The notes: a model not told the origin generated them from the sequence alone. Shown: positions 1 to 9,177, numbered from the stretch's first letter. The stretch: DNA of 58,703 nucleotides from Actinoplanes subtropicus (GCF_000721705.1 NZ_JOJL01000044.1:1-58703); one strand, 5' to 3'. Numbers and translations: made by a program.

Positions 1-397
1 TGATGATGGCCAGGGTGGTACGAGCGGAGTGACGGGAGACTGTCACGCTCCGTTCCGTGGGAGCCCGGAGGTGAAATCCCTCCGGGCGACCCGACCCTGC
101 GTTCACCGGAGACGTCGCGCATCCCCGCCAACGAGCAACCTGGGACGAGTTGCGGCGTCGGAATGAGGCTCGAACAGCTCAGCGAGCACCGTGACGATCC
201 GCGATAGCCCCCTCCGGAACGCAGTACGGGTTCCAGCCAACTCGCGACCGGTAAACAGCGACCCGCGATCTTCGATCGAGTACCGCGTCAGCTCGCAGAC
301 CGAGAGCAGCTGTATCCGCCCGCCCGGACGGTTTCGTCACGAACCGGAACCGAGAGTCCCTTGATGACTGCGATAGATGTGCATGAAAGGAGAATCG
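1..397. other. leading stretch without a supported gene
   Basis: I see no reading frame with a good start, ribosome site and believable product here. The long minus-strand frame across 179-793 is antisense to the gene at 398 and is low-complexity Arg/Gly/Ala-rich, as expected of a shadow. The stretch may hold the promoter and leader of the gene at 398. Confidence 0.5.
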
Positions 398-718
398 ATG
401 GTGAACGCGAAGATTTCCCCTGCGGAGCCGGGCCGCGAGATGCTGTTGGTCCGCTATACCTGGACGGCGACCGGCGACGTACTGAGCCTGGCACAGGCCC
501 GCGCCGAGCGCGGCAAGGACATTCTGCCGTGGACGCGACCCGGCTGGTTCTGGGTGGGCGCAACACCGGCGTCGGCGGCACGCATCCGCGCCGAGGGGCA
601 CCGCGCGGTCGGAACCGCGGTCACCACCTGGATGCCACCGCAGACCGCGCCGACGATCATCGACGTGCCCGAGCCTGAAGACGACCATCGCCCCTGGTCG
701 CCCCACGAGCACGCCTAG
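398..718 (+). CDS. hypothetical protein, 106 aa
   Basis: Unrecognised small soluble protein. The start is the ATG at 398, preceded by a GAAAGGAGA ribosome site at 385-393; an in-frame ATG at 377 lies upstream of that site and is rejected. The N-terminal half is compact (a hydrophobic LLVRYTW strand, then a charged helix), followed by a Trp-rich PGWFWVG segment around residue 50 and an acidic Pro-rich tail. There is no signal peptide or membrane segment. It is the first of a run of same-strand accessory genes, most with their own ribosome site. No function is inferred. Confidence 0.7.
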   Translation: MVNAKISPAEPGREMLLVRYTWTATGDVLSLAQARAERGKDILPWTRPGWFWVGATPASAARIRAEGHRAVGTAVTTWMPPQTAPTIIDVPEPEDDHRPWSPHEHA

Positions 719-1118
719 CCGTTCAGTCCACGGAGCGGACCGCCCACCTCGCCGGCCCCCGGTCGGGTGCCGTGCGGCGCCGCGAGCCGACAACGACGAA
801 ACCTCACTAAGCCGACACGACGCGGAATGTCCCAGCCGCCTGGATCGCAGGCCGTTCCGGCGACGGATGGCGGGGTCCTATCCCGACAGCCGACCGCGAT
901 ATCTGCCAAGCCATTACAGGTCTTGGCCATCCCCTTCTGCCCTTCTGCGGCACGAATCGGTGAGAACGCGGCACGGTCCCTCGACGCCGGCGTGCTCCAG
1001 AAATAAGCGGCGCGGCCCTCGTGCGGCCACCCGCTGCAGAAATACGTGCGGCGCCCGCCTCAGCGGCCCGCGCGAAAGACAAGTCCATCCCGTACGAGGT
1101 GACGAAGGGAAACCACGA
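719..1118. other. intergenic stretch
   Basis: About 400 bases between two plus-strand genes. No convincing coding frame, RNA gene or strong hairpin was seen. The last part carries the ribosome site (GAAGGGA, 1104-1110) of the next gene. Confidence 0.4.
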
Positions 1119-1754
1119 ATGAAGCGTAGTAACTATCTTGAACTTCATCAGATCGGCACCCGCACGATGCTCGCGGTGGCACCCCGCGGTGTCGCCATGG
1201 GCACCGACGAAGTCCACATCGGCATCGGCGGCGCCGTCTACGACACCTACGGCAAGTCCGTCCTGCTGTCCCGGGCCCAGGTCGAGGACCTGCACGCGTG
1301 GCTGACGCAGTGGCTCGCCGAAGGCTGGGACGGGGTGACGCCCGTGCAGGGACCGACCAGCGCCGACGTCATCGAGCACTACCGCGACATCGCGGGACGG
1401 GAACGCGTCCGCGCCGACCACGAACGCATCGACGGCGGCCGGCGGCTCGAAGCGGCGATGAGCCTGGTCCCCGCCGAGGTCCTGTCCACCCAACCCGACC
1501 TCGAGACCATCGCCGCCGACCACGCGCGCGTGTGGCAGCACCTGCAGGACGACGCCGACCGCGGCGAACAAACACGGCTGATCTTCATCACCGGCCTCCA
1601 CCAGATCGAACAGGTGCTCTCGCACCGTCACGACCAGCAAATCCTCGGACAGGCCGTCGACGACGCCGAGACGACCCTGGCCACGGTACGCAAGGCCTTG
1701 CGCAAGCTCGTGGACCGCGGCGCGCACCACAAGACCGCAGCCAAGCGCACCTGA
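1119..1754 (+). CDS. hypothetical protein, 211 aa
   Basis: Unrecognised soluble protein. The ATG at 1119 follows GAAGGGA at 1104-1110; the frame is open further upstream to 867, but that part has no ribosome site and looks non-coding. Residues 1-65 look like a small beta-rich domain (TMLAVAPRG, then VHIGIGGAVYD, then VLLSRAQVEDLHAWL), followed by a long, largely helical, charged region rich in Glu, Arg and His. There is no signal peptide or membrane segment. The basic C-terminus (HHKTAAKRT) could favour nucleic-acid contact, but that is speculative. Confidence 0.75.
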   Translation: MKRSNYLELHQIGTRTMLAVAPRGVAMGTDEVHIGIGGAVYDTYGKSVLLSRAQVEDLHAWLTQWLAEGWDGVTPVQGPTSADVIEHYRDIAGRERVRADHERIDGGRRLEAAMSLVPAEVLSTQPDLETIAADHARVWQHLQDDADRGEQTRLIFITGLHQIEQVLSHRHDQQILGQAVDDAETTLATVRKALRKLVDRGAHHKTAAKRT

Positions 1755-2007
1755 CCTGGCCGACACCAGCCCTCGCCCGTCCGGCCGGGCGCCGACCAGT
1801 GCGGCACGACCCGGTCGCGCTACCTCACCTATCCGTGCCGGCGCCGGCATTGCGGCTCATGGGCCAGGGCGCCGGGCGCATGCCCGGCCTACGTCGACGG
1901 CCACCTGGAGGCCTTGACGGCTCCGGCCCCACCTGGAACCAAAGCCGAGCTGGGCTCCGGTCCGGCTCTTCCCGCAGCGCCGCGTACCGCGGCCCAACAC
2001 AGGAATG

Positions 2008-2029
2008 CGGCCCGCCGAACGGCGGGCCG
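2008..2029 (+). terminator. 9-bp GC hairpin, terminator-like
   Basis: CGGCCCGCC (2008-2016) pairs with GGCGGGCCG (2021-2029) across a four-base loop (GAAC). There is no clear U-tract; U-tract-poor GC hairpins are common candidate terminators in actinomycetes. It lies 254 bp after the stop of the 211-aa gene. Confidence 0.45.
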
Positions 2030-2045
2030 TCGTCGTATCCACGGA

Positions 2046-2085
2046 GCCCGGGACGCGTCGCCCACGAACCCGGCGCGTCCCGGGC
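2046..2085 (+). terminator. 12-bp perfect inverted repeat
   Basis: GCCCGGGACGCG (2046-2057) is perfectly complementary to CGCGTCCCGGGC (2074-2085), with a 16-base loop. It follows another hairpin by 16 bases, so the pair could form a tandem terminator. It could equally be a protein-binding palindrome. Confidence 0.45.
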
Positions 2086-2208
2086 CCTTCGACAGGACCG
2101 GACCGGACGAACCCTGCGTGACCAGCGCCCTCGTGCACGCGTCGCGCGTGCGCTCGGGCGTCCCGATGACCGGAAATCGCCCGATGGACCAGAAAGGCCA
2201 ACAACGTC

Positions 2209-2610
2209 ATGATCACGTTGGATTCGTCAACCCCCGGGTTCCGGGAGATCCTCCTGCTGGCCGCAGCATGGAACATCAGCCCGCCGCAGGTCATCGGCCG
2301 GCTGGTGGACCACTACTACCTCACCCAAGCGGAGAACACCCCGACTCGGCGCTCACCGGAGCCGTCGGACGTCGCCGTGCACCGGATCTACGCCGGTCAG
2401 CGTGTCGAGGGCCTCTACCACCCGGAGACCCAGAGCATGACCATCACCAACGGGCCGCTGTCGGGACGCGTCTACCGCAGTCCCAGCGGTGCCCGCGGGG
2501 CCGCGGTGACCACTCTCAATCCCGGGGTGGCGCCGAACGGCTCCGGGTGGGACTTCTGGATCGTCACCGCGACGGGCAAGACCTTGCGCAGCATCCGCTT
2601 CGGCATCTGA
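2209..2610 (+). CDS. RAMA-domain protein with RHH-like N-terminus, 133 aa
   Basis: Likely DNA-associated protein. Residues 10-36 (FREILLLAAAWNISPPQVIG, then RLVDHY) resemble a ribbon-helix-helix-like N-terminus. Residues 57-130 match the RAMA pattern (restriction/adenine-methylase-associated; proposed reader of modified DNA): a YxG strand near 61, an Ile-Thr strand plus NGPLSG, YRSPSGA at 89-95, GWDFW at 113-117 and a terminal LRSIR at 126-130. The ATG at 2209 sits after AAAGGCCAACAACGTC, a weak ribosome site. It stands alone, with hairpins upstream and downstream. The RAMA call rests on pattern memory, not a search. A second RAMA protein is at 9178. Confidence 0.75.
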   Translation: MITLDSSTPGFREILLLAAAWNISPPQVIGRLVDHYYLTQAENTPTRRSPEPSDVAVHRIYAGQRVEGLYHPETQSMTITNGPLSGRVYRSPSGARGAAVTTLNPGVAPNGSGWDFWIVTATGKTLRSIRFGI

Positions 2611-2961
2611 CCCGAGTCGCACATCGCGTACAGAACCAGCTGTCTCGCCGGACTGCTTGCGACAGGCCGGGGTCGGACGCCGCGATCCGCTCATCCAGGC
2701 AGGGGCATCCCAGGCGATGCCCCATTGCCCCGCGCAACGAAGTCCTGACCACGGCCGGGCTCCCCGGTCCCCGCACCATTCCGACCGTCTGCGGCCGTGA
2801 ACGCGCCCGTGCGAGAACACGCCGGGCCGATCACCGCGAACTTCTCGGGCCGCAACGACACACGAACGCCGGGGACCTGCCGTGCCCCGGCCGTCGGCCC
2901 CGGCGACTCCCGTCCGCGTGCAGCCGCACCCCGTAAATCGTGACATCAGAAGGAGAGATCC
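2611..2961. other. intergenic stretch
   Basis: About 350 bases with no supported gene. It contains a terminator-like hairpin at 2702-2723 and the ribosome site AAGGAGAG (2950-2957) of the next gene. Confidence 0.4.
2702..2723 (+). terminator. 8-bp GC hairpin
   Basis: GGGGCATC (2702-2709) pairs with GATGCCCC (2716-2723) around a six-base loop, followed by ATTG. Plausible terminator for the RAMA gene that ends at 2610. Confidence 0.4.
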
Positions 2962-4575
2962 GTGACCCACTACCAACCCGGCCAGCGCGTCGCGCTGACC
3001 CACACCACCGACCCGGACCACCCGCTGCGGCCCGGCGAACGCGGCGTCGTGCGTGCCTTCGACACCGGCCGACAGGTCGTCTCCGTCGGCTGGGACAACG
3101 GCACCGTCTCGCAGATCCACCTCGACGCCGGTGTCCGCCTCGATGTCCTCGCCGCCCCGGCCGCGATCACCGCCGACGCCTGGAACCGGGTGCTGGCGGC
3201 CGTGACCAGCCGAGGAAGGCTCGACGGCCTCCGGGCTCTGGACCAGTGGACGGCCGAGACGCTCGACGAGCACGTCGCGGGGCACAGGACGACGGCGCGG
3301 CGGGTGCTGGCCGCCGTCGCCGACGGTAACCCCGACGAGGCGGAAACCCTGCCGGCCTCCCACAGCAGCACGTACTCACAACCGCTGACCGACTGGCAAC
3401 TGTCGGACCTGCTCTGCGGCGGCCAGCCCGCCTTGTGGCAGCCGGTGAGCACCGACGAATGGGAACAGGCCGTCTGGGCGTACCGCGACGGTTTCGACAC
3501 CGTTGTCTGGGAAGCAGCCCCGGTGCGCTGCCGACGCGCCCTCGCGCCCGCCGCAGGCGGACGCGACCTGCACGAGATGGATCCCAGCCAGGTGCGTCTC
3601 GGCGGTGTCGGGGTGTTCTCCGGCGACTGGATGTGGACCGACGGAGGTGAAGGCCCGGACTACGCACGAATCGGATTCGTCGGCACCCTGATCGACACCT
3701 GGAAGGAGTGGGCGGTGTTTTCCTGCACCCGGCGGGTCGCCGAGGCGATCGTCGCCGAGTTGCAGGAGCGACGCGACGACGAACGCGAGAGATTGCAGGC
3801 CGCCGGGGCCGCCGAGCAGGACCTGGACCGCTGGGTCGACGCGCAGTTCGCGGTGTTGTCCTTCGACGGTGACACCCTCGTGGTCGATCAGCGGGTCCGG
3901 TCCGAGGACCCGGAGGCCATCGAGTACATCGCACCGGATAACGACGGTCGATATGTGGTGATGGGCGGCATCTGGCGCTGGGAGGCGATAGCCCCGTACC
4001 GGTGCGACCGCATCGTCGGTGACCTGCCCGGCCCCGGCGAGCACCAGGAGTTCGTGACGCTGGCCCACACCCCGGCGCTGCGGCTGCCGCACGCCCGGCT
4101 GAGTCTGGAACTGCTGCGCCAGTGGCCTGCCGCGGACGGCATCGCGTACGTCGCCGCTCTCACCTGGGACGGCCGGCGGATCGGCACCGTGGGCTGTGAC
4201 GGCGCGGGCGGCGACGTCGACCTGCTGTTGACCCACGGGGTGTTCGGGCCGCAGCAGATGGCCGGCTACCTGAGCGGCTGTCGCCGGCGAGATGAACCTG
4301 TCGGCCAACAGCGGCTGCTCACCGCCCTGGCCGACGAGGCGCTGCTGGCCGCCGCCCTGGCCCAGGCAGCCGCGGACGGCGCCACCGTGGTGCGGCGCGT
4401 CGCCGAGGACGGCTCGACCGGCACCATCCGCCCGATCCGGCCGATCCCGCACGACTGGGCCGCGTTGACCCGACTCGGCACGGACCTGGCCCGAGAGGCC
4501 GGCGACGGCCGGTGGGAGATCTGGCGAGGCAGCGGATGGCTCGCCCTGCCGACCAACGCCACCACGATCGCGTAG
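2962..4575 (+). CDS. DUF4314-containing modular protein, 537 aa
   Basis: Founding member of a modular family in this window. GTG start at 2962 with AAGGAGAG ten bases before it. Module 1 (residues 1-65) is a DUF4314-like beta domain (GQRVALTHTTD, LRPGERGVVRAFD, VSVGWDNG). Module 2 (75-133) is helical (TARRVLAAVADGNPDE). Module 3 (165-195) is a short helix pair around WAYRDGF. Module 4 (205-535) is a long domain with LGGVGVFSGDW, WAVFSCTRRVAEAIVAE, VMGGIWRW and CDRIVGDLPGPGE. Modules 1-3 match the protein at 6292 and modules 2-4 match that at 11839. No catalytic motif, signal peptide or membrane segment is visible. Function unknown. Confidence 0.85.
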   Translation: MTHYQPGQRVALTHTTDPDHPLRPGERGVVRAFDTGRQVVSVGWDNGTVSQIHLDAGVRLDVLAAPAAITADAWNRVLAAVTSRGRLDGLRALDQWTAETLDEHVAGHRTTARRVLAAVADGNPDEAETLPASHSSTYSQPLTDWQLSDLLCGGQPALWQPVSTDEWEQAVWAYRDGFDTVVWEAAPVRCRRALAPAAGGRDLHEMDPSQVRLGGVGVFSGDWMWTDGGEGPDYARIGFVGTLIDTWKEWAVFSCTRRVAEAIVAELQERRDDERERLQAAGAAEQDLDRWVDAQFAVLSFDGDTLVVDQRVRSEDPEAIEYIAPDNDGRYVVMGGIWRWEAIAPYRCDRIVGDLPGPGEHQEFVTLAHTPALRLPHARLSLELLRQWPAADGIAYVAALTWDGRRIGTVGCDGAGGDVDLLLTHGVFGPQQMAGYLSGCRRRDEPVGQQRLLTALADEALLAAALAQAAADGATVVRRVAEDGSTGTIRPIRPIPHDWAALTRLGTDLAREAGDGRWEIWRGSGWLALPTNATTIA

Positions 4576-5030
4576 ACCGGGCCCACCCGCCCACCACCTC
4601 GGAGCCTTCGGTCCTGCCGCACACCTACCTTCGCGGTGCTCGGCCCGTCACCGCCGACCTGCCGGCGTCAGCCGGCCGGAGAGCTGCCGGGCATCGCGAG
4701 GCGGAGCAGCCCGCGTGCACCCCGCGGCGGCGTAGCCATCCGTCACCTCACCTCACCTCTGCCGCTGACCGGAACAGTGCCGGCCAGCAGTCCTTTCATG
4801 ACCTCCAACCGAAAGGGAACGGCGACACCGCCGTCCGCTGTCGCCACGGACGTCACCGACCCGCGCTGTGGCGGCCGGCCATCGCCGCGCCCGCCGCCCA
4901 CCAACCCCGGCGGCGGCTACCTGCCCTGATTCGCCCCCGTGACCGGCTCGATGTTCGCCCGATGCCGCCTCCGGCGGGCCGCGGGCCGGGCCGGTTCGTG
5001 TCACACCAACCCTGCACGAAAGGAAGCAGC
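4576..5030. other. intergenic stretch
   Basis: About 455 bases. Short frames exist (for example ATG at 4798) but lack a ribosome site and are Pro/Ser/Thr-rich. A GAAAGGGAA at 4810 is not followed by a usable start codon. I see nothing else in it. Confidence 0.4.
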
Positions 5031-5771
5031 ATGCGATTGCTGCGCGTCTACCACCATGCCCGCGGCGGGGACTTTGCCCGCCTTCAACCCGACCTCGTGG
5101 CGTTCACCACAGCGGTTCTGCGGGTCGCCCTGCGGCTGGCGACCCTGGAGCTCGACCCGCCCGCGGTCCCCGTCATCGCCCACGCCATCGGCGGCGAGAC
5201 GATGGTCTGGGTGCTGGAGGCACCCGTGCCGACCCTCGTCCGCCCCGCCCGGTGGATCGACGGTCCACCACCCACGGTGGAACTGGCCACCGACGTCGGC
5301 CCCTACCTCACCCCGGTCCTCACCTGCGAGCAGGCACTGGCCTCCTGCTGGCGGCTGTGTCCACCGCAGTCGCCGCCGACGTCGCGGACCGTGACCGGCG
5401 CGGCGGACCTGCTGCGCACGGTCTACCTGGAACTGCACCAGCTGGTCGGGGAACCGATGGATCCGGGCACCGTGGCGCATCTGCTCGCGTCCCTGACCGT
5501 CTGCGCCCAGCTGCTGCCCGCCGTCCTGCGCGGCGTCGAGGACACCGTCCGCGAGATCGCCGCCGACCCGGACCTCACTGCGACGCCGCTGCCCGGCGCC
5601 GACAACCCGTACGGCGACCCCAGCGCGGCCGGGGCCTGCCTCGACGCGCAACGGCACCTGCAGCAGATCATCGCCCGGGTCGCCGACCTGGCCGATCCGC
5701 TCGCCGACGCCCATCAGCAGATGTTCCGCGTGCGTCACGGCGCGAGCGCAGCCCCACGGCGGACGGCCTGA
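5031..5771 (+). CDS. hypothetical protein, 246 aa
   Basis: Unrecognised protein. The start is the ATG at 5031, placed after GAAAGGAAG (5018-5026); the upstream open frame is not used. Residues 1-110 alternate strands and helices (LLRVYHHARGGDFARLQPDL, then VLRVALRLATLEL, then ETMVWVLEAPVPTLV). Residues 120-240 are mostly helical with regular Leu spacing (LLRTVYLELHQLVG, TVAHLLASLTVCAQLLPAVL, AQRHLQQIIARVADLADPL), suggesting a helical bundle. No signal peptide. It lies between the modular protein at 2962 and the coupled pair at 5879/6292. Confidence 0.75.
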   Translation: MRLLRVYHHARGGDFARLQPDLVAFTTAVLRVALRLATLELDPPAVPVIAHAIGGETMVWVLEAPVPTLVRPARWIDGPPPTVELATDVGPYLTPVLTCEQALASCWRLCPPQSPPTSRTVTGAADLLRTVYLELHQLVGEPMDPGTVAHLLASLTVCAQLLPAVLRGVEDTVREIAADPDLTATPLPGADNPYGDPSAAGACLDAQRHLQQIIARVADLADPLADAHQQMFRVRHGASAAPRRTA

Positions 5772-5878
5772 TCACCGCCTCTCGCGTGAACACCGCCGTC
5801 TACCGGCGTGTGCCTGCCGGCTACTGCGTGTCGCCATCCACCTGCCATCGAAGCATTCATCAGAAGAGAGGTTCCGCC

Positions 5879-6295
5879 ATGGCGTACGACGCCGACGAAC
5901 CCGAGTTCGATCACGAGACCGTCCTGCAAGACGTCATCCGATACCTGCTGACCAGCGACGACCTTTATGCGCTGAGCTGCGACGCCGGCACCGCCGCCCT
6001 GGTCGACGGCGACGGCGACCCGATCGACGTGGTCAGCGCGCAGACCTACGCCGACGCCGGCGTCCTGACGCTGGACCGCGGGGTGTACCTCGAGTTGTCC
6101 GACGGCAGCCGCTTCGGTGTGACCCTCAGCGTCTCGGCCCGCGGCAGCCACGACACCACCGTGAGCCCGCCCCCAGCCCACGAACAGCAGCGCGCGCCGC
6201 GGCCGACATCGGGCGCCCGGCGAGACCCGAGCACCGCAACCGAGCCGGCCCCCGGTGCGCACGCACCCGCCGCCGTGGAAACGGAGACCCGATGA
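5879..6295 (+). CDS. hypothetical protein, 138 aa
   Basis: Small acidic protein. The ATG at 5879 follows AGAAGAGAGG (5862-5871). Residues 1-80 form an ordered acidic domain (ETVLQDVIRYLLTSDDLYAL, then AALVDGDGDPIDVVSAQTYADAG, then YLELSDGSRFGVTLSV); residues 85-138 are Pro/Ala/Thr-rich and probably disordered. The stop overlaps the ATG of the DUF4314 gene at 6292 in an ATGA, so the two are probably translationally coupled and may act together. No family recognised. Confidence 0.75.
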   Translation: MAYDADEPEFDHETVLQDVIRYLLTSDDLYALSCDAGTAALVDGDGDPIDVVSAQTYADAGVLTLDRGVYLELSDGSRFGVTLSVSARGSHDTTVSPPPAHEQQRAPRPTSGARRDPSTATEPAPGAHAPAAVETETR

Positions 6296-6987
6296 CCTAC
6301 CGCAGCGGCCAGCGCATCGTGCTGGTCCACACCGACGACCCGTTCACCGATCTGCGTCCCGGTGACAAAGGCACCGTGACCGCGTTCGACGCGCACCAGC
6401 AGATGGTCGCCGTGTCCTGGGACAGCGGCTCCGAACTGTCGATGTGCCTGGACGCCGGCGACCGCATCCGCGTACTCGCCGAGCCTGCCGAACCCGGCCC
6501 CGTCGCCTCGTCCACCAGCGACCCCTCGACCAACGGTGCCGAGCACGGCCGCCTCCACTGGGGACAGGTCCTGCACGCGCTGCGCCTCACCGGCGCCGAA
6601 GCCGGACACTCGGCAGCCGACTGGTGGGCGCAGGACAGCGTCGGCGGACGCGCCGGAGGCGACACCGCCGTCACCGCCCGGAAGATCCTGACCGGCATCG
6701 ACGACGGCGACCCCGCGGTGCTGGACGTCCTGCCCACCGTCGCCCGGTCCGCCGCTGACGGCGAGCCCGACTTCTACACCACCACGGTCGACAGCGGCCC
6801 CCGCTGGCACGAGCTGACCGCCGCCGAACAGCAGGAGGCCCTCGACGCCTACCACGACAGCGCCGACACCGCCGTCCACGACCGGATCACCGAACACTGC
6901 CGCGCCGCTGCCAGCCCGGACCCGTCCGGCCCTGAACCCGAACCCGCTCGCCCGGCACCTGCCACGCCGCGCGCAGGTAGGCCATGA
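6292..6987 (+). CDS. DUF4314-containing protein, short modular form, 231 aa
   Basis: Short member of the modular family. Residues 1-65 are DUF4314-like (GQRIVLVHTDD, LRPGDKGTVTAFDAH, VAVSWDSGSE), closely paralleling the start of the 537-aa protein at 2962. Residues 88-150 carry module 2 (SAADWWAQDS, then TARKILTGIDDGDPAVLDVL) and 172-207 module 3 (QQEALDAYHDSADTAVHDRI). The large module 4 is absent. It overlaps the previous gene by ATGA (6292-6295). It is followed by the small KYTGH-family protein at 7134, just as the paralogue at 11839 is followed by 13423. Confidence 0.85.
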   Translation: MTYRSGQRIVLVHTDDPFTDLRPGDKGTVTAFDAHQQMVAVSWDSGSELSMCLDAGDRIRVLAEPAEPGPVASSTSDPSTNGAEHGRLHWGQVLHALRLTGAEAGHSAADWWAQDSVGGRAGGDTAVTARKILTGIDDGDPAVLDVLPTVARSAADGEPDFYTTTVDSGPRWHELTAAEQQEALDAYHDSADTAVHDRITEHCRAAASPDPSGPEPEPARPAPATPRAGRP

Positions 6988-7133
6988 CGGGCCGCCCCGC
7001 GGGAACCCCCGCCACGCTGGCGCCGGTCGTGAACCGCGGCCCGCTTCGCCGCCGACACGCCGCACCTGCGGCCGATCCGGACCGGGACACCCACCCCAGC
7101 AAAGAGCCGACCGACGACAGGACAACCGACACC

Positions 7134-7517
7134 ATGGACGAGTCCCAACTGATCACCAAGTACACCGGCCACCATCTCGACCCGGCCGCGCTGATCGCCA
7201 CCCGCGAGGTCACCGGCGTCGCCGCCGCCCTCGCCGCCGCCATCGGCCAGGCAGCCCTCAGGCTCGACGACGCCGAAACCGAACTGACCCGCCTCACCCC
7301 GTCGATCATCCACAGCCTCACCAAGGTGACCACCACCATCACCACCGAACCCGGCCAGCCTGCACCCGGCCTGAACCCGGTCGGTGAACTGCAGGCACAC
7401 GGCCCGCGCTTCGACACCCTGATCGCCGTGCGCGAAGAACGGATCCAGCAGCTGCGCGCCCTCGTCCAGCTCTGGCTCCAGCTGCCGGCACCGAGGACCG
7501 GCCCACAACACACCTGA
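7134..7517 (+). CDS. KYTGH-family hypothetical protein, 127 aa
   Basis: Paralogue of the protein at 13423: both begin within a few residues with a KYTGH motif, and share a middle segment ending GPRFD, a following xIRxER-type motif and a C-terminal LRxLVxLWL helix. I set the start at the ATG at 7134 because the paralogue begins at the equivalent place (MEIDAITAKYTGH against MDESQLITKYTGH). The frame stays open to an ATG at 6984 that overlaps the upstream stop, so a 177-aa form cannot be excluded. The ribosome site is weak (GACAGGA, 7115-7121). Mostly helical and soluble; function unknown. Its repeated pairing with the modular family suggests a joint function. Confidence 0.75.
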   Translation: MDESQLITKYTGHHLDPAALIATREVTGVAAALAAAIGQAALRLDDAETELTRLTPSIIHSLTKVTTTITTEPGQPAPGLNPVGELQAHGPRFDTLIAVREERIQQLRALVQLWLQLPAPRTGPQHT

Positions 7518-7933
7518 CCGGCGGCCTCGCAGCTCCCCGCCGGCCCAGTGGGCCAGGTGAACGCCCGTCCCAGCGCAACGAACAACGTCTGATGGGTTCC
7601 GGGTAGGCAACCACCGCGGCGATCGCACGCACAGGTCGACGACCTACAGACGGCCCCCTCCACCACCGCATGATCTGGCCGTTGCCCGGCCGCCCGCGCA
7701 TTCCACGCACCACCTGCCCGGGCACGGCCGAACGGTCGTGCCCGGGGATCGCCTCCCACGTGACGACGCATGAGGAAGCCGCGATGGACGCGGCACCCGA
7801 CCGCACCCCCGACGCCGTTGTCGCCATCGACTCCGGCCAGGTCCGCGTCGTCGCGCCGACCACACGAGTCGGATCGCGGCGCCGGCGTGCCGGCGCCGTC
7901 AATTCCCGACCACTTTCAAAAGGGAGCTCAAGC
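7518..7933. other. intergenic stretch with a possible alternative upstream start
   Basis: About 416 bases. The only notable item is an ATG at 7784 preceded by GAGGAAG (7772-7778), in frame with the gene at 7934. It would add 50 residues of low-complexity sequence and is not preferred. Confidence 0.4.
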
Positions 7934-8545
7934 ATGTCGCCAAATGACCCGGTAAGCGGGTACACGCACTCCCCGGGCGCCCCGATCTTGGACCGCGCAG
8001 CCGCCCGCCTATCGCTGAACGGCTTCGGGCGGTTGGGCAGCGCCATCGCCCGCGGCGATCGAGTCGTCGTGGCGGCCACCGGCCGCACGGTGATCGTCAC
8101 CGCCGTCGACCACCAGACAGGACGGGTCCTGGCCCGGCCCGAAGACGGCGGCCGAGCCGTCGAGTACGCCGGCATCGACGTCGAGGTCACCGCCGCGGCC
8201 CACCACCCGCCGCTTGCCGACGACTGTCTGGAGGGGCTGACGATCCAGCAGGCCCGTGCGCTGATGACCCCGGTCGCCTCCGACAACGGCCGGTACCCGC
8301 AGTACGGCCCGGAGCACTTCGACCGCTGGGTGTTCGGACGGGCCCGTCGCGACGTGCCGCTGCGCGGCGAGACGATCCTCGTCGCCGGGCAGCGGTGCCT
8401 GATCAACCCCGTCGGCCCCGGCGCCGGCTGCGGGCTCGGGCCCCGCGCGTACACGGCGTGGATCACCCGCCGGGCACATCACGGCGGAGCGGTCAGCGTC
8501 TGGGCTTATGACATCGACCTGGAGCCGACCGGCGGTGACCGGTGA
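7934..8545 (+). CDS. hypothetical protein, 203 aa
   Basis: Unrecognised. Start at ATG 7934 behind a strong AAAGGGAG (7919-7926); an in-frame ATG at 7784 also has a ribosome-like GAGGAAG. Residues 30-75 read as beta-rich (LGSAIARGDRVVVAATGRTVIVTAVDHQTGRVLA), recalling the small barrel of DUF4314 proteins without matching it. The second half contains YGPEHFDRWVFGRARRDVPL, GQRCLINPVGPG and a Trp/Tyr-rich end (VSVWAYDIDLE). No membrane segment. Single gene with long flanking spacers. Confidence 0.75.
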   Translation: MSPNDPVSGYTHSPGAPILDRAAARLSLNGFGRLGSAIARGDRVVVAATGRTVIVTAVDHQTGRVLARPEDGGRAVEYAGIDVEVTAAAHHPPLADDCLEGLTIQQARALMTPVASDNGRYPQYGPEHFDRWVFGRARRDVPLRGETILVAGQRCLINPVGPGAGCGLGPRAYTAWITRRAHHGGAVSVWAYDIDLEPTGGDR

Positions 8546-8711
8546 TGCACGGCCGGCACACCGCCACGACTTGACCTTCACCAAGAGATAAGCGTCGATC
8601 AACGCTGGTCGTCGTCCGGCCCGGCCGTCAGAACAACGCACCCCCGCAGGGGCCGAGCCGGCGGCGATCCGCGCACGCCGCGACCAGCCGACGGGAGGTC
8701 AGCCCACAGCC

Positions 8712-9137
8712 ATGATCCACCAACCCCCTCCGGACCGTCCGCGGGATCGGCCCAGCGACCGCATCGCGCCACCCGCCGACGTCACCGACCGGCTCCTGTG
8801 GGCGCTCGCGACCGATGTGGCCGCCGCCCACCAGCCGGGGCCAGACGGTGCTTGCCGCAACCTGCAATGCCGCGGTCAACGCGGCCCGTGCTGGGCGCTG
8901 CGCGCCGCCTGGACGGCACGCAGCCGATCAGCCACCCCGTCGTCGTGTCCGGCATCCGGGCCGGCAGAGGCACCGCCGCCGCGCCTTCACGCGCGCGGAC
9001 GTGCCAGCGTCGGCGACCCATCGGATCGCTCCGCCAACCGATCCGACACCGCGCCCGATGCCCCGCCGCGTCCCCGGACCGCAGCCCATCCGTTCGCCTC
9101 GTTCCGGCGGCCGACCGCGGCAGCGCCCGCCGCCTGA
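8712..9137 (+). CDS. small Cys-motif hypothetical protein, 141 aa
   Basis: Begins at ATG 8712 after GACGGGAGGTC (8691-8701). Residues 24-66 look ordered: VTDRLLWALATDVAAAH, then a DGxCRNxxCRGQRGPCW motif with three cysteines, then LRAAWTA. Such short His/Cys motifs are common in actinomycete small proteins that may bind a metal, but no function can be assigned. From residue 70 on the sequence is Pro/Ser/Arg-rich and resembles out-of-frame sequence, so a frameshift near 8930 is possible. Confidence 0.55.
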   Translation: MIHQPPPDRPRDRPSDRIAPPADVTDRLLWALATDVAAAHQPGPDGACRNLQCRGQRGPCWALRAAWTARSRSATPSSCPASGPAEAPPPRLHARGRASVGDPSDRSANRSDTAPDAPPRPRTAAHPFASFRRPTAAAPAA

Positions 9138-9177
9138 ACCACGATCCACCAGACCCGGCGACAAGGAGCCGACACCC

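Larger units (their letters stand above)
1755..2208. other. intergenic stretch with two strong hairpins
   Basis: No supported gene. The notable content is two inverted repeats at 2008-2029 and 2046-2085, listed separately, which could end transcription from the gene at 1119 or structure the leader of the gene at 2209. Confidence 0.5.

Noticed and set aside
179..793. 204-aa minus-strand frame
   Set aside because: Antisense to the gene at 398, low-complexity Arg/Gly/Ala-rich product and no ribosome site; a shadow of high-GC DNA.
807..1850. 347-aa minus-strand frame
   Set aside because: Mirror of the real gene at 1119; no ribosome site and codon bias fits the plus strand.
7784..7933. longer form of the gene at 7934
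   Set aside because: ATG 7784 has a ribosome-like GAGGAAG, but the added 50 residues are low complexity and the site at 7919 is stronger.
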